64,000 bases of DNA from Porphyromonas pogonae. Lineage in GTDB: Bacteria; Bacteroidota; Bacteroidia; Bacteroidales; Porphyromonadaceae. The notes below the pieces were generated by a model. The model worked only from the letters and a program-made list of their open reading frames with translations. It did not search any database and was not told the origin of the DNA. Where the stretch lies: assembly GCF_036320655.1 (NCBI RefSeq), contig NZ_CP143258.1:1054001-1118000 (forward strand), read 5' to 3'. Positions 42,921-52,270 of the stretch are shown piece by piece. The first letter of the stretch is position 1, and each line of letters begins with the position of its first letter. The translations under genes and the position numbers were made by a program.

Positions 42921-43676
42921 TTAGTCCTTAAACTTTGCTATAATGAACTCTCTGTTTAGGCGTGCAATGTTGCTGATTGAAACGTTTTTGGGACATTCCA
43001 GTTCGCATGCACGAGTATTGGTACAGTTACCAAATCCAAGTTCATCCATTTTTGCTACCATAGCTTTTGCTCTACGAGAAGCTTCTACGCGTCCTTGTGG
43101 TAAGAGAGCGAGTTGACTTACCTTTGCTGATACAAATAGCATAGCCGAGCCATTTTTACAAGCTGCAGCACACGCACCACATCCTATACATGCCGCAGCA
43201 TCCATAGCAAGGTCAGCATTCTTCTTTGAAATAGGGATCGCATTGGCATCAGGAATACCTCCGGTATTGACTGATACGAATCCGCCTGCTTGTATGATCT
43301 TGTCATAAGCGGTACGGTCTACCATGAGGTCACGGATAACAGGAAATCCTGCTGATCGCCATGGCTCAATGGTAATAGTAGCTCCTTCATCAAAGCGGCG
43401 CATGTGTAACTGGCAAGTGGTGATGCTGTCATCAGGTCCGTGGGGATGTCCGTTGATATAAAGCGAACACATACCGCATATACCCTCACGACAGTCGTGA
43501 TCAAATACAACCGGCTCTTTGTTTTCAGAGATCAGCTTTTCGTTGAGTACGTCCAGCATTTCAAGGAATGAACTTCCCTGTGATATATTTTCAAGCTTAT
43601 AGGTTTCGAAAGCTCCTTTTTCTTTAGGACCTCTTTGACGCCAAACCTTAAGTGTTATATTAATATTCTTATCCAT
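42921..43676 (-). CDS. frdB: Fumarate reductase/succinate dehydrogenase iron-sulfur subunit
   Basis: A 251-residue subunit carrying three iron-sulfur clusters that pass electrons between flavin and membrane heme. The [2Fe-2S] ligands are in [15 protein letters not shown] and a following Cys; the [4Fe-4S] and [3Fe-4S] ligands are in [15 protein letters not shown] and [14 protein letters not shown]. It lies 21 bases after the flavoprotein gene in a C-A-B operon. In anaerobic Bacteroidales the complex usually works as fumarate reductase, but sequence alone does not give the direction. Confidence 0.94.
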   Translation of the reverse strand: MDKNINITLKVWRQRGPKEKGAFETYKLENISQGSSFLEMLDVLNEKLISENKEPVVFDHDCREGICGMCSLYINGHPHGPDDSITTCQLHMRRFDEGATITIEPWRSAGFPVIRDLMVDRTAYDKIIQAGGFVSVNTGGIPDANAIPISKKNADLAMDAAACIGCGACAAACKNGSAMLFVSAKVSQLALLPQGRVEASRRAKAMVAKMDELGFGNCTNTRACELECPKNVSISNIARLNREFIIAKFKD

Positions 43677-43697
43677 TATTGCTCTGTTCTTAAATGG

Positions 43698-45641
43698 TTA
43701 GTTCTTGTAATTACGTTGCTGGCGAACCACGAATTCGTATTCGAGAGGTTCTTTGTACATTACAGGATCATTATTGTCGCCCTGATACTCCCAACATGAT
43801 ACATAAGAGAAGAGATCGTCATGACGAAGAGCTTCTCCTTCTTCAGTTTGATGCTCAAGACGGAAGTGACCACCGCAGCTCTCTTCTCGGTCGAGAGCAT
43901 CATGAGCCATAAGCTCACCGATCTCGATGAAGTCGGCCAAACGAAGAGCTTTTTCTAATTCCACATTGAGGCTGTTAGCTTCACCGGGGATACGCACTTC
44001 GCTCCAAAATACCTTTTTAAGTTCTTTGATATCTTGTATGGCTTTGCGCAGACCCTCTGCCTTACGTCCCATACCTACGTAATCCCACATGATGTGACCC
44101 AGAGATTTGTGGATGCTATCTACAGAGCGTGTACCCTTGATATTCATCAGTTTGTTGATTCGCTCTTGCATATCTTTTTCTGCTTTGTCAAATTCAGGAC
44201 GGTCTGTACTGAAGCGAGGTACCTGGATCTGATCCGCAAGATAATTCTGAATAGTATATGGTAGAACAAAGTATCCATCAGCCAATCCTTGCATCAGAGC
44301 CGATGCTCCAAGACGGTTGGCTCCGTGGTCGGAGAAGTTGGCTTCGCCAATGGCAAACAAACCGGGGATAGAGGTCATCAATTCGTAATCAACCCAAATA
44401 CCACCCATGGTGTAGTGGATAGCCGGGAATATCATCATCGGAGTTTCGTATGGATTATCGTTGGTGATTTTCTCATACATCTGGAACAGGTTGCCGTAAC
44501 GAGCTTCTACTACGTTCTTTCCAAGGCGGTTGATAGCATCTGCAAAGTCAAGATATACCGCAAGACCGGTATTGTTTACACCGAAGCCTGCATCACAGCG
44601 TTCTTTGGCAGCACGGCTGGCCACGTCACGAGGTACAAGGTTGCCAAAGGCCGGATAGCGACGTTCGAGATAGTAATCTCGGTCTTCTTCCTTGATCTCG
44701 GTGGGGCGCATCTCTCCTCTTTGGAGTTTCTTGGCATCTTCAAGTTTCTTAGGCACCCAGATACGTCCGTCGTTACGCAGCGACTCTGACATCAAGGTCA
44801 ATTTAGATTGTGATTCACCATGTACAGGTATACAAGTAGGGTGAATCTGAGCCATACAAGGGTTGGCGAAATAAGCCCCTTTCTTATAGCATTGCCATGC
44901 GGCAGATCCGTTAGATGCCATAGCATTGGTCGAAAGGAAGAAAGCATTACCGTATCCCCCTGTGGCGATTACTACAGCATGAGCAGCAAAGCGCTCTACT
45001 TTGCCGGTAACAAGATTACGAGCTATGATACCTCTGGCACGCCCATCTATCATTACCAAGTCAAGCATTTCGTGGCGAGTAAATAACTTTACGGCACCTT
45101 TGCCTACCTGACGGCTAAGAGCGGAGTAAGCACCGAGGAGGAGTTGTTGTCCCGTTTGGCCACGAGCATAGAATGTACGGGATACCTGAGCACCGCCAAA
45201 AGAACGGTTGTCCAAAAGTCCACCGTATTCGCGAGCAAAAGGTACGCCCTGTGCCACACATTGGTCAATGATAGCATTAGATACTTCAGCTAAGCGGTAT
45301 ACATTGGCCTCACGTGCACGGTAGTCACCTCCCTTGATAGTATCATAAAACAGACGATAGACAGAGTCACCATCGTTTTGATAATTTTTTGCAGCGTTGA
45401 TACCGCCCTGAGCAGCAATAGAGTGTGCTCGGCGGGGAGAGTCTTGAATGCAAAAGTTATATACATTGAATCCGAGTTCGCCAAGTGAGGCAGCCGCAGA
45501 GGCTCCTGCAAGACCCGTTCCTACAACGATAACGTCGAGGCGACGTTTGTTTGCCGGGTTAACCAGCTTTTGATGGTCTTTATAGTTGGTCCACTTATCG
45601 GCCAAAGGGCCCTGAGGGATTTTTGAATTTATCTGGCTCAT
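43698..45641 (-). CDS. frdA: Fumarate reductase/succinate dehydrogenase flavoprotein subunit
   Basis: A 647-residue catalytic subunit with covalently bound [23 protein letters not shown] near residue 34 is the FAD-binding fold, [16 protein letters not shown] near residue 72 contains the histidine that links FAD, and [33 protein letters not shown] and [17 protein letters not shown] are substrate and FAD contacts. Size and motifs fit the Bacteroidetes/epsilonproteobacterial type of complex with a single cytochrome b subunit. It is 34 bases after the membrane subunit gene. Confidence 0.95.
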   Translation of the reverse strand: MSQINSKIPQGPLADKWTNYKDHQKLVNPANKRRLDVIVVGTGLAGASAAASLGELGFNVYNFCIQDSPRRAHSIAAQGGINAAKNYQNDGDSVYRLFYDTIKGGDYRAREANVYRLAEVSNAIIDQCVAQGVPFAREYGGLLDNRSFGGAQVSRTFYARGQTGQQLLLGAYSALSRQVGKGAVKLFTRHEMLDLVMIDGRARGIIARNLVTGKVERFAAHAVVIATGGYGNAFFLSTNAMASNGSAAWQCYKKGAYFANPCMAQIHPTCIPVHGESQSKLTLMSESLRNDGRIWVPKKLEDAKKLQRGEMRPTEIKEEDRDYYLERRYPAFGNLVPRDVASRAAKERCDAGFGVNNTGLAVYLDFADAINRLGKNVVEARYGNLFQMYEKITNDNPYETPMMIFPAIHYTMGGIWVDYELMTSIPGLFAIGEANFSDHGANRLGASALMQGLADGYFVLPYTIQNYLADQIQVPRFSTDRPEFDKAEKDMQERINKLMNIKGTRSVDSIHKSLGHIMWDYVGMGRKAEGLRKAIQDIKELKKVFWSEVRIPGEANSLNVELEKALRLADFIEIGELMAHDALDREESCGGHFRLEHQTEEGEALRHDDLFSYVSCWEYQGDNNDPVMYKEPLEYEFVVRQQRNYKN

Positions 45642-45675
45642 AATTAATATTCTTTTGTTAGATTAAGGTTCTTCA

Positions 45676-46419
45676 TTATAACAGAGAAGATACTGTTTGC
45701 TCAATAGCTTCTACCGCTCCTTCGTGAGGATAGATAGGCCCGTTATAGAAGAAACCGAAATAAACGGCAACGATCACAAAGTTGAGTACCAATACGGTGG
45801 AGATGATAACACCGATTACCTTGAGTCTCTTGTACCAAATCTGGTTGTTCCAACCAATAGTCTGTAAGGCACTCCAGAAACCGTGAGTAAGGTGATACCA
45901 CAACGCAACGAACCAGATGAGGTAAGCCACAACAATGTAGGGATTAGAAAACACTTCTACGATCTGATTGAATCCCAAGGCTGCTTCTTTGCCTTGCCAT
46001 TCTTTGAGCTGCATGTGCTGGAAGAAGTGGAAGAGATGTAGCACGATCATGCCTAAGATAATAATACCGAGGACATACATGTTTTTTGCATTCCAGGGTA
46101 CTGCTGTCTTTGATGAAGAGGCATAGCGGTCATTGCCACGAGCTTTGCGGTTTTGTACAGTAAGTATAGAGGCATAGATAATGTGAATAACAAAACCAAA
46201 TGCCAATACAGGTACCATAATCTGTATGAGAAGGTTGGTACTCATCACTTCGCATACCTCATTATAGATATTCGTTGTGAATTGTCCATTCTCAATATGC
46301 GCAGCATCGTATACTGCCATCAGATTGAGTGTGCCATGCAATGCGAGGAAAACAATGAGGAAGAGTCCTGAAATACTCATCACAAGTTTTCTCCCGATCG
46401 AAGAGTTAGATAGCCACAT
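45676..46419 (-). CDS. frdC: Fumarate reductase/succinate dehydrogenase cytochrome b subunit
   Basis: A 247-residue membrane anchor with five hydrophobic helices (~11-34, ~62-84, ~113-133, ~155-175, ~199-223). Histidines in ALHGTLNL, FVIHIIY, LHLFHFFQHMQ and LWYHLTHGFW are placed as the ligands of two b-type hemes. It transfers electrons between menaquinone and the iron-sulfur subunit. It is the first gene of the minus-strand operon, with a -7 box about 110 bases upstream. Confidence 0.92.
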   Translation of the reverse strand: MWLSNSSIGRKLVMSISGLFLIVFLALHGTLNLMAVYDAAHIENGQFTTNIYNEVCEVMSTNLLIQIMVPVLAFGFVIHIIYASILTVQNRKARGNDRYASSSKTAVPWNAKNMYVLGIIILGMIVLHLFHFFQHMQLKEWQGKEAALGFNQIVEVFSNPYIVVAYLIWFVALWYHLTHGFWSALQTIGWNNQIWYKRLKVIGVIISTVLVLNFVIVAVYFGFFYNGPIYPHEGAVEAIEQTVSSLL

Positions 46420-46526
46420 AGAAATATAATATTAAGTTAATAGTATTTACTTATACCTTACTTTACCGTTTAATCTTTGTTTTTATGGAGTCAGATATTA
46501 GATTGATGAGCCTCATAAAAACGTTA

Positions 46527-46534
46527 CAAAGATA
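46527..46534 (-). promoter_or_regulatory. -7 box for the frdCAB operon
   Basis: Minus-strand TATCTTTG, exact consensus, followed by TAACGTTTT, a half-match to the blaI operator. The remaining 46420-46791 gap has no supported gene. Confidence 0.55.
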
Positions 46535-46700
46535 CCTAATTACCTTTAATTGGAATAATAATTAAAGAAAAAAAGATGCAATTTGAGTTTTTAATTTGTT
46601 TTTGACCTATGCTAATGGGTTAAAGGTACTCCTTTTCTTTGATATAGGAGCTCTATGGGAGTAGATTTGTACTCAATATATCGTGTCACTATTCAGGGGA

Positions 46701-46708
46701 TACATTTG
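46701..46708 (+). promoter_or_regulatory. -7 box for the alpha-amylase gene
   Basis: TACATTTG matches TAnnTTTG, 84 bases before the ATG. Another match, TAGATTTG, lies at 46663-46670 inside a GAGTA/TACTC dyad. Confidence 0.4.
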
Positions 46709-46791
46709 TAAAAGCATAATAAATCAATATGACGTAAAACTTTATGCTCATCTTATAAGTTTATAGAAGGAATTATAATACTCTATTTCTT

Positions 46792-48252
46792 ATGAGGACA
46801 AACGGGATCATGATGCAGTACTTTGAATGGTACCTACCTAATGACGGACAGCTCTGGAATAAACTGAAAGACGATGCAGAACATCTCAAGAGTATAGGTG
46901 TCACCGCTGTGTGGATACCTCCTTGTTACAAAGGTACCAATAACAATGATGTGGGGTATGGAGCATATGACCTTTATGATTTGGGTGAGTTTGACCAAAA
47001 AGGGAGTGTGCGTACAAAGTATGGAACAAAAAAAGAGCTCCTTGATTGTATAGCCACTTTACATGACAATGGTATCGCTGTGTACGCCGATGTGGTATTG
47101 AATCATAAAGCCGGAGGGGATGAGACACAACGCTTCATGGCCATAGAAGTAGATCCTAATAATCGTAATAAAGGTATTAGTGATGCTTATGAAATTGAGG
47201 GCTGGACTCGATTTACTTTCCCCGGACGTAACGGTAAATACTCACAATTTCAATGGAGCTGCGAGCATTTTAGTGGTACCGACTTCAATAATGCCAATGG
47301 CAAATCTGCCATATATGTAATACTCGGAGATAATAAGGGTATTGATCCCAATGACAATAGTGTGAGCCAAGAATTTGGAAATTTTGACTATTTGATGTTT
47401 ACTGATGTTGATTATAAACATCCTGATGTATGCGAAGAGACGAAGCGTTGGGTTAGTTGGTTTATCAAGGAAACGGGCATAGATGGGATAAGGATTGATG
47501 CTATCAAGCATATCAATGATTGGTTTGTGCGTGACTTGGTGAACCACATCCATGCAGAATTTGGCCCTGATTTTTATATTGTAGGAGAATATTGGTATTA
47601 TGATCGCATGGCTATTGATGAATACCTTCGGGAGGTAGAGTTTAAGATAGATCTTTTTGATGTAGCGCTACATTTCAATATGAAAATGGCTTCTGATAAT
47701 GGACAAGGCTATGACATGCGTAATATCTTTACAAATAGTGTGCTTGCAGAGTTCCCTCAAGATGTGGTTACTTTTGTAGACAATCATGATTCACAGCCAA
47801 ATCAATCGCTCGCTTCTTATGTGCAGGGTTGGTTCAAACCTTTGGCATATGCTCTTATTTTGTTGCGCAAAGATGGGTACCCCTGTATATTTTATGGTGA
47901 TTATTACGGCATTGGAGGCGAACATCCTATAGAAGGGATGAAGTGGATTATAGATCAATTGCTGGATGTCCGCCGTGATTTTGCTTATGGTAAACAAGAT
48001 GACTATTTTGACCATGAGCATGTGGTAGGCTGGGTGCGTCATGGCGATGAGCATCACCCTGATGGCTGTGTAGTGATTATGAGTAATCAGATAGGCGGAA
48101 GGAAGACTATGTTTGTAGGGGAAGACTATGCCGGGAGTGTTTGGTATGACAAGCTTGGGCATGTAGACTGTGAAGTTACCATTGATGAAAATGGCAATGG
48201 TGTATTCCATGTGGCAGATGGTTCACTTTCTGTTTATCTCAAAAAAGTATAG
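46792..48252 (+). CDS. Cytoplasmic alpha-amylase (GH13)
   Basis: A 486-residue glycoside hydrolase that cuts alpha-1,4 glucans. Conserved GH13 regions: YADVVLNHKAGGD near residue 98, GIRIDAIKHI near residue 234 with the catalytic Asp, IVGEYWYYDR near residue 264 with the acid Glu, and VTFVDNHDSQPNQS near residue 325 with the third Asp. No signal peptide, so it probably acts on internal glycogen or imported maltodextrin, like the Bacillus and E. coli cytoplasmic enzymes it resembles (MMQYFEWYLPNDG). A MITE begins 3 bases after its stop. Confidence 0.93.
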   Translation: MRTNGIMMQYFEWYLPNDGQLWNKLKDDAEHLKSIGVTAVWIPPCYKGTNNNDVGYGAYDLYDLGEFDQKGSVRTKYGTKKELLDCIATLHDNGIAVYADVVLNHKAGGDETQRFMAIEVDPNNRNKGISDAYEIEGWTRFTFPGRNGKYSQFQWSCEHFSGTDFNNANGKSAIYVILGDNKGIDPNDNSVSQEFGNFDYLMFTDVDYKHPDVCEETKRWVSWFIKETGIDGIRIDAIKHINDWFVRDLVNHIHAEFGPDFYIVGEYWYYDRMAIDEYLREVEFKIDLFDVALHFNMKMASDNGQGYDMRNIFTNSVLAEFPQDVVTFVDNHDSQPNQSLASYVQGWFKPLAYALILLRKDGYPCIFYGDYYGIGGEHPIEGMKWIIDQLLDVRRDFAYGKQDDYFDHEHVVGWVRHGDEHHPDGCVVIMSNQIGGRKTMFVGEDYAGSVWYDKLGHVDCEVTIDENGNGVFHVADGSLSVYLKKV

Positions 48253-48255
48253 TAA

Positions 48256-48442
48256 GAGACCGTTGCATAGCAGGCAAATTGCTTCGTTGCTTGCGAGATT
48301 CGCGCTTGGTCATTTACCTGAAGTAAACTCCCTGTGCACTCACTCTTAGCGCCTTGCACTTTACCCTCTCTGCCCGGTCAAAGTGTCTTTTGTCGGCTTT
48401 GCCTCCAAAATCCATGAGACTGTTGACTTTTGCAAAAGTCTC
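48256..48442 (-). mobile_element. 187-bp MITE, copy C
   Basis: Full-length element in the opposite orientation to copies A and B. The flanks AGTAA and AGCAA are a 5-bp duplication with one mismatch. One end reads CAAAAGTCTC instead of CAACAGTCTC, which weakens the end hairpin. It forms the 3' end of the amylase transcript. Confidence 0.85.
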
Positions 48443-48470
48443 AGCAAAAGAATATCTCTAAATCGCAATT

Positions 48471-48518
48471 AAGATATAAAGGCAATACCACCCAGCGGTG
48501 GTATTGCCTTTATATCTT
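48471..48518. terminator. Perfect 22-bp bidirectional terminator hairpin
   Basis: The 22 bases at 48471-48492 pair perfectly with 48497-48518 around a CAGC loop. The right arm reaches into the ferrochelatase stop codon. It separates the convergent amylase and hemH genes. Confidence 0.8.
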
Positions 48519-49563
48519 AGAGGTAAGGGTGCAATATTGACCGCATAGCCTCTATCCACTCATCTGTGTCGTTGAGGCAAGGTATATAAGTACATGTTTC
48601 TCCTCCTTGGCTCAAAAACAGATCTCTGTCCGTGACTGCTATTTCCTCCAAGGTTTCGAGACAATCGCAAATAAATCCCGGACATACGGTAAGGATTCTT
48701 TTAATGCCTTCGCCCGGTAATTGCTCCATCCTTTTGTCCATATAAGGGGTGAGCCATTGAGTTGGGCCTAAACGAGATTGGTAAGCCAGCTCATATTGTT
48801 CCTTTTTCAGTCCCAAAGTTTTTGCCACATATTGTACAGTAGTATAGCAGTGATTGTGATAACAAAGAGTTTCTTTCGTGTGTTCTGTTCCTTGAGATTC
48901 GCAGCAGTGATGATTGTTCTTTGTATCATAATTCTTACGACACTCGGGTGGCAGTTGAGTCAATGGGATGCCGTGAAATGAAAAGATAATCTTGTCAAAG
49001 GGTTGTCTTTTGAGGAAAGGTTCGATAGTCTTTGACACTGCTCTGATGTATGCCTTATGAGCATAATATGGAGGTATTACTTCTACTTCAGGGCCAAAGT
49101 TTATCCTACGGACTTCTTTGTGTACTTTTTCCACTACGGTTTCGTAACTGCTCATTGCATATTGAGGGTATAATGGCAGTACAATAAGTTTTTTGAGATT
49201 TTGCTGTCTTGCCAGTCCTTTGATTGCATGCCTTATTCCCGGCGATCCGTAACGCATGGCTACATGGCATGGGATACCAAGTTTGTCCTCAAGTTTGGAG
49301 GCAATACTCTCGGTACAGGTAATGAGAGGAAAAGCTTTCTTATTATCGTCCCATATCTTTTTATAATTCCCCGCTGAGAATTTGGCTCTTCTGGGTACTA
49401 TAATGCTCCTGACCAGTATTTGTCTGAGTAGATAGGGTAGTCCTATGATACGTTTGTCACACAGAAATTCTGTGAGATATTTCTTTACATCTTTGACATG
49501 GGGTGATCGAGGAGACCCCATGTTCAGAATGAGTATGGCTAATGATGAGTCGGATTGGTTCAC
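48517..49563 (-). CDS. hemH: Ferrochelatase
   Basis: Inserts Fe2+ into protoporphyrin IX, the last step of heme synthesis. 348 residues: ILNMGSPRSP at the start, a YGSPGIRHAI substrate loop, VLPLYPQYAMSSYETV, the metal-binding histidine in FSFHGIPLTQLP near residue 197, and the distal glutamate in CLETLEEI near residue 302. A cysteine-rich insert (NHHCCESQGTE, LCYHNHCY, residues ~216-242) and Cys near VCPGFICDC could bind an iron-sulfur cluster as in some other ferrochelatases. It has its own -7 box upstream. It provides heme for the nearby b-type fumarate reductase. Confidence 0.93.
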   Translation of the reverse strand: MNQSDSSLAILILNMGSPRSPHVKDVKKYLTEFLCDKRIIGLPYLLRQILVRSIIVPRRAKFSAGNYKKIWDDNKKAFPLITCTESIASKLEDKLGIPCHVAMRYGSPGIRHAIKGLARQQNLKKLIVLPLYPQYAMSSYETVVEKVHKEVRRINFGPEVEVIPPYYAHKAYIRAVSKTIEPFLKRQPFDKIIFSFHGIPLTQLPPECRKNYDTKNNHHCCESQGTEHTKETLCYHNHCYTTVQYVAKTLGLKKEQYELAYQSRLGPTQWLTPYMDKRMEQLPGEGIKRILTVCPGFICDCLETLEEIAVTDRDLFLSQGGETCTYIPCLNDTDEWIEAMRSILHPYL

Positions 49564-49978
49564 TCCGTGTATTATATCTTTAATATATCTTGTCTACAAA
49601 TATACACATGATATAGGTAAAAAGTTCATTTTACAGTTTGTTTCATAAAATCCTTTTTGAAACATCAATGAGCCCATCGGTAGGAAATAACTTGCAGAAT
49701 CTATTTTGCAGGCTCACAGATAAGCTTGTGTACAGAGTCTTTGGGGGACAAGATGAATAATTTTCTGATACTTGCTTTGGCCAAGTCTTACTATTGCCTC
49801 AAGTATTTGCAATAAAGAACAAGATGCTTATATATAAATAGTATTACTCTGATATTCTTTATAATAAGGAAAGATTCAGGATATATGCATCATTTTTTAT
49901 AATCTTTTCTCTTTCAGCCTTCTCTGTCTGTAGCCTTCTTTAGTATGCCAATAGAGTTTTATATTACAATCCCATGCA
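49564..49978. other. Intergenic region between hemH and MITE copy D
   Basis: It holds the hemH -7 box at 49597-49604; beyond it I see no gene, repeat or strong hairpin. Confidence 0.5.
49597..49604 (-). promoter_or_regulatory. -7 box for hemH
   Basis: Minus-strand TATATTTG matches TAnnTTTG, 34 bases before the hemH start. Confidence 0.5.
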
Positions 49979-50165
49979 GAGACCGTTGCATAGCAGGCAA
50001 ATTGCTTCGTTGCTTGCGAGATTCGCGCTTGGTCATTTACCTGAAGTAAACTCCCTGTGCACTCACTCTTAGCGCCTTGCACTTTACCTTCTCTGCCCGG
50101 TCAAAGTGTCTTTTGTCGGCTTTGCCTCCAAAATCCATGAGACTGTTGACTTTTGCAACAGTCTC
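49979..50165 (-). mobile_element. 187-bp MITE, copy D
   Basis: Full-length copy flanked by the perfect 5-bp duplication ATGCA. It lies about 110 bases downstream of the tRNA-Glu/rpsT/tRNA-Glu operon, on its 3' side. Confidence 0.9.
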
Positions 50166-50273
50166 ATGCAGGACGTTTTTTTAACTCTAAGGTTTGTATG
50201 ATAAGGTTTAGGTTGGAAGGAGATAAACAAGAAAAGGAAAAACGATTTATTACAATCATCTTTCCTTAAAAGG

Positions 50274-50345
50274 TAGCCCATAGGGGAGTCGAACCCCTCT
50301 TTCAAGAATGAAAATCTTACGTCCTAACCGATAGACGAATGGGCC
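50274..50345 (-). tRNA. tRNA-Glu (TTC), downstream copy
   Basis: A 72-nt cloverleaf on the minus strand. The acceptor arms GGCCCAT and ATGGGCT pair with the G-U first pair usual for tRNA-Glu. The anticodon loop is TTTTCAT with anticodon TTC, and the T-arm is AGGGG-TTCGACT-CCCCT. CCA is not encoded. The sequence is identical to the copy at 50673-50744. Confidence 0.95.
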
Positions 50346-50384
50346 GGCCTAAGCAACTATATAAGTTGCGAGTGTCTCAACGAA

Positions 50385-50639
50385 TTAAGCCATCTTGCTC
50401 AAAGTCTTGTACAACTTTGATTTCAAGTTTGCAGCTTTGTTCTTGTGGATAATGTTTTTGTTAGCCAAACGGTCAAGCATAGAAGCCACCTTTGGTAGCA
50501 TTTCCTCAGCTTGAGCACGGTCTGTCAGCGCACGGAAATTTCTAACCGCATTGCGAGTGGTCTTCGCATAATAGCGATTATGCAGACGACGAGCGTTAGT
50601 CTGACGAATCCTTTTAATAGATGACTTATGGTTTGCCAT
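50385..50639 (-). CDS. rpsT: 30S ribosomal protein S20
   Basis: An 84-residue basic protein that binds 16S rRNA early in 30S assembly. [20 protein letters not shown] at the start and the helical body with [17 protein letters not shown] are diagnostic. The gene lies between two identical tRNA-Glu genes on the same strand (gaps of 33 and 39 bases), so all three are probably transcribed from the promoter at 50787-50817 and released by tRNA processing. Confidence 0.97.
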   Translation of the reverse strand: MANHKSSIKRIRQTNARRLHNRYYAKTTRNAVRNFRALTDRAQAEEMLPKVASMLDRLANKNIIHKNKAANLKSKLYKTLSKMA

Positions 50640-50672
50640 TTCTGAAGTTTCTTTTTTTATAATTTTACTCTG

Positions 50673-50744
50673 TAGCCCATAGGGGAGTCGAACCCCTCTT
50701 TCAAGAATGAAAATCTTACGTCCTAACCGATAGACGAATGGGCC
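50673..50744 (-). tRNA. tRNA-Glu (TTC), upstream copy
   Basis: Identical 72-nt tRNA to the one at 50274-50345, with the same anticodon TTC and TTCGACT T-loop. It is the first gene after the promoter of the tRNA/rpsT unit. Confidence 0.95.
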
Positions 50745-50786
50745 GGCCTTTTAGCAAAGCCGAGGTGTTACCCTCATTTGCGATTG

Positions 50787-50817
50787 CAAAGATAGTACAA
50801 AACTTGATATTACCAAA
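50787..50817 (-). promoter_or_regulatory. Consensus promoter of the tRNA-Glu/rpsT operon
   Basis: On the minus strand TTTG (50814-50817), a 19-base spacer and TATCTTTG (50787-50794): an exact TTTG-N19-TAnnTTTG promoter, 42 bases before the first tRNA. Confidence 0.85.
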
Positions 50818-50854
50818 TAGTCACTTTAAATTTTTTAGTAATCTTATGCACTAT

Positions 50855-51268
50855 TTACTTTAACGAGCGTCCTTTTCTCAGGCTTTCCAGGTTGATACTC
50901 AGCGCTTCTACGGAAATCTGTATTTCCCATATGCACACACACAATGAAAGAGCCAATAATATCATACCCGAACCAAAAGTCCAGTCGGCAAGTGTATCCC
51001 AGTGAATATAGATAAAAAGCATAGCTGCTACGCAAAAGAGAAGACTGCCGATACCCAATAGCTGCATTGCTCTTACCAATTGTAATCTTTTGAAAAGGTT
51101 TTTGATCTGGAGCAAAGAAGTTTCTTTGGCATTGGGGTTGTTTTCATGTTCCGATTGCAGATTTCTTACAAGCTGGGCGTACGAAAGGAAACGATTGGTA
51201 TATGCCAGCAGGATAAGTGATATTGCTGAAAAAAGAAGTGATGGGGTAGTAAGTGTCAATTGTTCCAT
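50855..51268 (-). CDS. DUF2721 family membrane protein
   Basis: A 137-residue inner-membrane protein with three hydrophobic segments (~8-27, ~70-92, ~96-118). The first segment LLFSAISLILLAYTNRFL followed by ARQLVRNL-like AQLVRNLQSEHENN and LKRLQLVRAMQLLGIGSLLF are typical of DUF2721. Function is unknown. A -7 box lies about 30 bases upstream and the gene is divergent from bamD. Confidence 0.8.
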   Translation of the reverse strand: MEQLTLTTPSLLFSAISLILLAYTNRFLSYAQLVRNLQSEHENNPNAKETSLLQIKNLFKRLQLVRAMQLLGIGSLLFCVAAMLFIYIHWDTLADWTFGSGMILLALSLCVCIWEIQISVEALSINLESLRKGRSLK

Positions 51269-51298
51269 ACTTATTAATATGTGTATATAATCTGACTA

Positions 51299-51306
51299 CA
51301 AAAGTA
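51299..51306 (-). promoter_or_regulatory. -7 box for the DUF2721 gene
   Basis: Minus-strand TACTTTTG matches TAnnTTTG, 31 bases before the start at 51268. Confidence 0.5.
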
Positions 51307-51382
51307 ATAAAGAGAAGTTAGATTCGTTCTATGAATAATTAGAGTAAGTGAATATTATTCTGATTATTTTAAATGAAAATAC

Positions 51383-51390
51383 TAACTTTG
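51383..51390 (+). promoter_or_regulatory. -7 box for the bamD operon
   Basis: TAACTTTG matches TAnnTTTG, 41 bases before the bamD ATG. Confidence 0.55.
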
Positions 51391-51430
51391 TAAACTAATT
51401 GGATATTAGGTCGAATTCGAATTATTATAT

Positions 51431-52243
51431 ATGAGATTAAAACATATCTTAATTTTCTGCATGGTTCCTATGTTATTAGGTTCATGTGGAGAATATGCCC
51501 AATTGCAAAAGTCAGGGGATATTGGCGAAAAATATTCTTACGCCAAGAAGTGCTATAATGAGAAGAAATATTCTCGCGCTGCCACTTTGTTGGAAGAAGT
51601 AGTGCCGGTATATAGCAACTCCTCGGAGGGGGCTCCATCCTTATTCCTTCTTGCAGACTCATATTATAATATGAATAGAGAAGCTGATGCTTCACTTACT
51701 TTTCAGCAGTTTTACAAAACCTATCCCAAAAACGCACAAGCAGAGGAAGCTTTGTACAAGGCTGGTGAGGGGTTATATAAAGTATCTCCCGATCCTCGTC
51801 TTGACCAGACAGCGACTTATGATGCTATCAAAGAGTTGAACTCATATCTTGAAAACTATCCTACAGGCAAATATGCCAAGGAAGTTACCAATATGCTTTA
51901 CGAAATGCAAGACAAACTTGCATACAAGGAATATTTGGCTGCAAAGTTATATTACAACTTAGGCCCTTATATGGGTAATAATTATCGCTCGTGTGTGGTG
52001 ACGGCCAAGCAAGCTATTGAAGATTACCCTTATTCAAAATATAAGGATGATTTGGTATTTATTATGCTCAAAGCCAAATATCAAGAAGCTCTCTATAGCC
52101 GTCAAGATAAAATGCAGGAAAGATATCGTGATGTAGTAGACCAATACTACACATATATCAATGGTTTCCCCAAGGGTAAGTACGTCAAAGAAGCCCAAAA
52201 GCTTTATGATGACACTAAGAAAAGAATTGTAAAAGTAGATTAA
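51431..52243 (+). CDS. bamD: Outer membrane assembly lipoprotein BamD
   Basis: A 270-residue lipoprotein of the BAM complex. The signal peptide ends in the lipobox LLGSC (Cys19). The rest is TPR-like helical repeats: KKCYNEKKYSRAATLLEEV, PSLFLLADSYYNMNREADA, DAIKELNSYLENYPTGKYAKE and YYTYINGFPKGKYVKEA. It bridges BamA and other subunits in the periplasm. It is first in an operon with the omega subunit (27-base gap) and the DUF4293 gene. Confidence 0.92.
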   Translation: MRLKHILIFCMVPMLLGSCGEYAQLQKSGDIGEKYSYAKKCYNEKKYSRAATLLEEVVPVYSNSSEGAPSLFLLADSYYNMNREADASLTFQQFYKTYPKNAQAEEALYKAGEGLYKVSPDPRLDQTATYDAIKELNSYLENYPTGKYAKEVTNMLYEMQDKLAYKEYLAAKLYYNLGPYMGNNYRSCVVTAKQAIEDYPYSKYKDDLVFIMLKAKYQEALYSRQDKMQERYRDVVDQYYTYINGFPKGKYVKEAQKLYDDTKKRIVKVD

Positions 52244-52270
52244 ACAAAATAGTTTTTTTATAATACACCG

